Shown here: positions 61,494-64,000 of the stretch, one piece after another | Layout: each line of letters begins with the position of its first letter | Numbering within the stretch: the first letter of the stretch is position 1 | NCBI RefSeq assembly: GCF_041240605.1 | Contig: NZ_CP162487.1 | Span: forward strand, 5,215,001 to 5,279,000 | Source of the DNA: Xanthomonas sp. DAR 80977 | GTDB taxonomy: Bacteria; Pseudomonadota; Gammaproteobacteria; Xanthomonadales; Xanthomonadaceae | Direction of reading: 5' to 3' | DNA: 64,000 bases | Position numbers and translations under genes: made by a program | Notes under the pieces: generated by a model | Database searches by the model: none | Told to the model about the DNA's origin: nothing | What the model saw: the letters and a program-made list of their open reading frames with translations, nothing else

Positions 61494-62912
61494 TCACATC
61501 AGCGCGTCGGCCAGGCGGGCAATGCCTTCGCGGCTGCGCCGCCACGCCGGCCGCTTGCGCCACGCCTCCAGCGACAGCGTGCGCGCATCGGCCAGGTAGT
61601 CGGCCTCCACCGCGCGCAGCCGCTGCACCACCTCGGCGCTGTAGCACAGCACGCCGATCTCGGCGTTCAGCGCGAACGAGCGGATGTCCAGGTTGATCGA
61701 GCCGACCAGGGCGATGCCCTCGTCCACGCTCAGGTGCTTGGCGTGCAGGAAGCACGGCCGGTACAGCGCGATCTTGACCCCGCTGCGCAGCAGTTCGTCG
61801 TAGTAGGCCTCCTGCGCCCAGGCGGTGAGCCGCTGGTTGCTGCTCTCCGACAGGATCAGCTGCACGTCCACCCCGGACAGCGCGGCGATGCGCAGCGCGC
61901 TCAGCGTGGCCTCGTCGGGCACGAAGTACGGCGTCACCATCACGATCCGCCGCCGCGCCAGGTGGATCAGCGCATTGACCGCATCGCGCGCGTTCTCGAA
62001 CGGATACGCCGGGCCGCTGGGCAGCAGCTGCATGGCGGTGTCGGCGCCGTGCACCGCGGTGACCTCGGCCACGCGCAGGCGCTGCCCGGTCTCGATGAAC
62101 CAGTCGCTGGCGAACACCGCCTCCAGGTGCGCGACCACCGGCCCCTGCACCCGCGCCACCAGCTCGCGGTTGGGATGGCCGCGCACGAACTCGGCCGCGG
62201 CCAGGTTCTGCGAGCCGATGTAGCCGACGCGGTTGTCGATCACCGCGATCTTGCGGTGGTTGCGCAGGTCCATGCGCCCGCTGCGGCGCCAGCGCAGCCC
62301 GCCCGGCAGCAACGCCTGCACCTCGATGCCGGCCGCGCGCAGGCGCTTGCGATAACGGCGCAGCCCGCGCCGGCCGCCGCGCGCGTCGAGCATCAACCGG
62401 CAGCGCACGCCGCGCGCGGCGGCGCGCAGCAGCGCGGCCACCACCGCATCGCCGACCGCGTCGTCGAACATCAGGTAGTACAGCAGGTGCACGCGCTCCA
62501 GCGCCGCGTCGATGTCGTCGATCAACGCCTGCAGCGAGACCGCGTAGCGGTCGAGCAGTTCCACCGTGTTGCCGTGGGTCGGCATGAAATCGCCCTGGCG
62601 CTCGATCAGCGGCACCACCTCGGCGATCGAGGTATCGGCCGGCGGGATCCAGCGCAGCGCGGTCAGCGGCAATTGCTGCTCGCGGATCACCTGCGAGGCC
62701 TGCGCCTGGCGCTGCACGCGCTCGCGCGACAGCCACGGGTGGCCGAGCAGCAGGTACAGCGGCAGCCCCAGCACCGGCACGAAGCCCACCAGCAGCAGCC
62801 AGCTGCGCGCGGCACCGGGCGTGGTGCGCGCGGGGATCCACAGCAACGCCACCAGCCGGATCAGCCAGTCCAGCGCCAGCAGCCAGGTGCCTTCCAACCA
62901 GAACGGCAGCAT
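61494..62912 (-). CDS. Cardiolipin synthase-like phospholipase D enzyme
   Basis: Membrane phosphatidyltransferase of 472 residues. Two N-terminal membrane helices (about 12-30 and 42-62) precede two HKD motifs: NHRKIAVIDNRVGYIGSQN and LHAKHLSVDEGIALVGSINLD. Both have complete H-x-K-x4-D. Length and layout match bacterial cardiolipin synthases (ClsA type). The ATG at 62912 has AAGGG upstream, preferred over a TTG at 62927. Confidence 0.92.
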   Translation of the reverse strand: MLPFWLEGTWLLALDWLIRLVALLWIPARTTPGAARSWLLLVGFVPVLGLPLYLLLGHPWLSRERVQRQAQASQVIREQQLPLTALRWIPPADTSIAEVVPLIERQGDFMPTHGNTVELLDRYAVSLQALIDDIDAALERVHLLYYLMFDDAVGDAVVAALLRAAARGVRCRLMLDARGGRRGLRRYRKRLRAAGIEVQALLPGGLRWRRSGRMDLRNHRKIAVIDNRVGYIGSQNLAAAEFVRGHPNRELVARVQGPVVAHLEAVFASDWFIETGQRLRVAEVTAVHGADTAMQLLPSGPAYPFENARDAVNALIHLARRRIVMVTPYFVPDEATLSALRIAALSGVDVQLILSESSNQRLTAWAQEAYYDELLRSGVKIALYRPCFLHAKHLSVDEGIALVGSINLDIRSFALNAEIGVLCYSAEVVQRLRAVEADYLADARTLSLEAWRKRPAWRRSREGIARLADALM

Positions 62913-62972
62913 CGCGACCCTTCGCAACCAAGTCGCCCGATTCTGCGGGCTGCGGCGGCAAACGCAAGCGTC

Positions 62973-64000
62973 TCAGCGCGACGCGGCCGGATGCCGGAAC
63001 GGCCACGCGGCCAGCGCCGGCGACGCCTCGCGTTCGGCGCACACCGCGCGGAAGGTGGCCACGAACGCGGATTGCAGCCGCGTCGGATGCCAGTCGGCGC
63101 GCGTGGTCATGCCGATCCGGCGGCGCACGCTCGGGCCCGCCGTGCCGATCTCGCACAGCAAGCCGGCGCGGCGCTCGACCAGGAACTGGTCGCGCGACAT
63201 CAGCGTCAGCCAGTCGTCCTCCAGCAACAGGCCGCGGATGATCAGCACCGAGCCGCACTCGATGCGCAAGCGCGGCGGTTCCAGCGCCTGCTCGCGGAAC
63301 ATGCGCTCCCAGCGCGCGCGTACCGGGGCGCCGGTGGCGGCCACCACCCACGGGAACTCGAGCAGCCGCGCGAAGCCGAAATCGCGCCCGGCCAGCGGAT
63401 GCCCGGCACGGCCGACGATGACCGGGTCGTCGTCGAACAGGCCTTCCTGCACCACGTCGCGCACCGGCAACCGGTCGCGCAGCGCGCCGATCAGCAGGTC
63501 CAGGCCGCCTTCGCGCAGGTGCCCGAGCAGCTCCGCGTACGGGCCCTCGACGACGTTGACGGTGGCGCCGGGGTGCGCGCGCGCGAAGCGCGCCAGCACC
63601 TGCGGCAGCAGGATCGCGCGCGCCAGCGGCATCGCGCCGAGGGTGACCCGGCCGGCATCCTTGGAACGCAGCCCGGCCAGCTCCTCCAGGCCGGCGCCCA
63701 GTTCCGACAGCGCCAGCCGCACCAGCCGCAGCATGCGCGTGGCCGCCGGGGTCGGCTGCACGGTCCTGCCGCGGCGCACCGTCAACGGCACTTCGATCGA
63801 CGCGGACAGCTCGTGCACCGCGCGGTAGATCGCCGGCTGCGACACGCCCGAGCGCTCCGCCGCCAGCGAATAGCTGCCGGCGGTATCGACCGCGGCCAGC
63901 GCGCGCAATTGGCCCAGGCTCACCCGCCGTTCCACCGCCGCGATCGCCGGCAAGCGCTGCGAACGCCTGGCCAATTGCACGCCGCGGGCGATGTAGCCCA
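62973..64000 (-). CDS. LysR-family transcriptional regulator, 5' end outside window
   Basis: Regulator with at least 342 visible codons. The HTH is LGQLRALAAVDTAGSYSLAA, ERSGVSQPAIYRAVHELSAS, later than usual for LysR. The effector domain runs from about residue 110 (VTLGAMPLARAILLPQVLAR; LLIGALRDRLPVRDVV) to the end. The frame stays open to the right edge (GYIARG before the GTG at 63980), so the protein probably has an N-terminal extension beyond the window. A start at the GTG 63980 is possible. Confidence 0.85.
   Translation of the reverse strand, partial: GYIARGVQLARRSQRLPAIAAVERRVSLGQLRALAAVDTAGSYSLAAERSGVSQPAIYRAVHELSASIEVPLTVRRGRTVQPTPAATRMLRLVRLALSELGAGLEELAGLRSKDAGRVTLGAMPLARAILLPQVLARFARAHPGATVNVVEGPYAELLGHLREGGLDLLIGALRDRLPVRDVVQEGLFDDDPVIVGRAGHPLAGRDFGFARLLEFPWVVAATGAPVRARWERMFREQALEPPRLRIECGSVLIIRGLLLEDDWLTLMSRDQFLVERRAGLLCEIGTAGPSVRRRIGMTTRADWHPTRLQSAFVATFRAVCAEREASPALAAWPFRHPAASR

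Noticed and set aside
62968..62977. GCTGAGACGC near the LysR stop, similar to the first half of the shared box
   Set aside because: Only the first half matches; the GTCGGG half is missing and no T6SS gene is near.

Overview
The window is a GC-rich (about 70 percent) chromosomal segment whose codon use, UvrD, M61 peptidase, REP-like palindrome and type VI secretion (T6SS) gene set suggest a Xanthomonas-group gammaproteobacterium (Xanthomonadaceae). The species cannot be named from sequence reading alone.

Region 1 (1-45555, all genes on the minus strand) is one long T6SS locus. In the direction of transcription it reads: tssB-tssC-hcp-tagJ-tssE-tssF-tssG-clpV; six small toxin-like or unknown genes (35641 down to 30143); a membrane Ser/Thr kinase with a TPR exterior; PAAR and a TPR-methyltransferase; vgrG, a small unknown gene, the FHA gene and a permuted-papain-type hydrolase; then tssK-tssL(OmpA)-tssM-tagF-pppA-ppkA, a small membrane protein, and a two-partner secretion pair (tpsB-tpsA). 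tpsA runs off the left edge. The sheath, tube, baseplate, spike, ATPase and membrane-complex genes are present together with the phosphorylation switch (PpkA, PppA, FHA, TagF). No tssJ lipoprotein and no ImpA-type tssA were seen.

The regulatory signal that ties the locus together is a box read on the minus strand, consensus CTGAGACGAAATGTCGGG. It occurs upstream of tssB, upstream of the last three effector-like genes, upstream of PAAR, upstream of vgrG and upstream of tssK. A sixth, inverted near-copy overlaps the stop codon of the nuclease-like gene. The kinase resembles the kind that controls T6SS through an ECF sigma factor in Xanthomonas citri (PknS/EcfK), but no sigma factor gene lies in the window. 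A stand-alone AraC-type DNA-binding protein is divergent from tssB.

The island between clpV and the kinase encodes two different deaminase-fold proteins, a protein with an LTGC/His signature like CNF1/BLF1 deamidases, a Cys/His/Asn protease-like protein, a PD-(D/E)XK nuclease-like protein and one unknown. None has a recognisable neighbouring immunity gene. This is the most novel-looking part of the window.

Region 2 (45978-64000) is ordinary chromosome: UspA, a sugar O-acetyltransferase, an M61 peptidase, small exported proteins, a glyoxalase-fold protein, UvrD, two related AraC modules (with a SnoaL-like protein, a GST and an SDR), an FAD-dependent oxidoreductase, a cardiolipin synthase-like enzyme and a LysR regulator cut by the right edge.
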